Assembly (NCBI GenBank): GCA_016712405.1
Contig: JADJRD010000002.1
Span: 257,848-321,847, forward strand
Direction of reading: 5' to 3'
Source of the DNA: Cellvibrio sp.
GTDB taxonomy: Bacteria; Pseudomonadota; Gammaproteobacteria; Pseudomonadales; Cellvibrionaceae
Length of the DNA stretch: 64,000 nt
Part shown: positions 63,740 through 64,000 of the stretch, piece by piece
How the letters are laid out: each line of letters opens with the position of its first letter
How positions within the stretch are numbered: position 1 is the stretch's first letter
The notes under the pieces: generated by a model
Databases searched by the model: none
The model's input: the letters and a program-made list of their open reading frames with translations, nothing else
What the model was told of the DNA's origin: nothing
Position numbers and translations under genes: made by a program

Positions 63740-64000
63740 TTCGGGGATTTGGCTCCTGCGGGTTATCCAATCAGTTCAACTGTTTCATCGAATCGCTTTA
63801 ATTTTTTCCTGAAAATTATCACGCTCATTAGCTGGATTCGGGCACCTCGTCCACTTGCGGTTGCCTTAATGGATTGTAAGTCGCGTCGTTCCGGATGTCG
63901 AATCGCCACAAGTTAGTATCGCGGGTTATTGTTGCCCTGATTGGTTGCTGCGGCAGTTTATGGGGCGTTGAACCCTTAGTGGTTGATATTGCAGTAGATG
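63740..64000. other. Window end with no readable gene
   Basis: Short fragments such as ISWIRAPRPLAVAL appear in different frames on the plus strand, but no start, ribosome-binding site or family can be assigned. The frameshift rate of the neighbouring sequence makes a broken gene here likely. Confidence 0.4.

Noticed and set aside
1..64000. CRISPR arrays, tRNA or rRNA genes, integrases
   Set aside because: No regularly spaced repeats, no cloverleaf-type sequence and no recombinase motifs were found. In particular no tRNA genes flank tuf.

Overview
The window reads as chromosome of a gammaproteobacterium, most likely Cellvibrio or a close relative (Cellvibrionaceae). This placement is inference. 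It rests on the gene order rpoB-rpoC, rpsL-rpsG-fusA-tuf, S10-spc-alpha, on ribosomal proteins of gammaproteobacterial length and sequence, on a 407-residue EF-Tu, and on an exosortase-A (XrtA/PEP-CTERM) type exopolysaccharide locus. No database search was possible.

Positions 1-25.7 kb are the transcription/translation supercluster, all on the + strand: the 3' two thirds of rpoB, then rpoC, rpsL, rpsG, fusA, tuf, the S10 operon (rpsJ to rpsQ), the spc operon (rplN to rpmJ, with secY), the alpha operon (rpsM, rpsK, rpsD, rpoA) and rplQ. Three near-consensus sigma-70 promoters (before rpsL, rpsJ and rpsM), all with 17-bp spacers and GCGCC-type discriminators, and clear intrinsic terminators divide it into transcription units. 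An 18-bp perfect terminator stem separates rpoA from rplQ. rpsK is frameshifted by what look like four dropped bases in short homopolymers.

Positions 25.7-27.1 kb carry a GNAT acetyltransferase translationally coupled to rlmA (23S rRNA G745 methyltransferase). From 27.1 kb to the end is a large exopolysaccharide locus. Its first block resembles XrtA-associated loci: a DUF3473-type polysaccharide deacetylase, an NDP-sugar dehydrogenase, a polyprenyl-phosphate sugar transferase, an export lipoprotein, a Wzz-like chain-length protein, a BY-kinase-like protein with a ruined Walker A motif, an outer-membrane barrel, the PrsT TPR lipoprotein and a CelD-like acetyltransferase. Next is a tight seven-gene minus-strand operon (46.2 to 38.8 kb): two FemAB/CelD-type acyltransferases, a small membrane protein, a secreted caspase/legumain-like peptidase with an EF-hand loop, an ATP-grasp ligase and two NodB deacetylases. 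Then come a carbamoyltransferase, a GNAT, an ABC exporter, a CapK-like adenylating enzyme, a secreted jelly-roll-like protein, glycosyltransferases, an O-antigen ligase-type polymerase, an acyltransferase and a low-molecular-weight tyrosine phosphatase. No exosortase gene and no Wzx flippase is visible.

Together the locus would build a lipid-linked repeat unit, decorate it (acyl, carbamoyl, amide, deacetylated amino groups), move it across the inner membrane, polymerise it and export it. Quality falls to the right: frameshifts are almost absent before 45 kb and occur in nearly every gene after it, mostly as single-base losses in short homopolymers. This looks like low-coverage sequence near a contig end rather than true gene decay. 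The last 1.5 kb is very poor.
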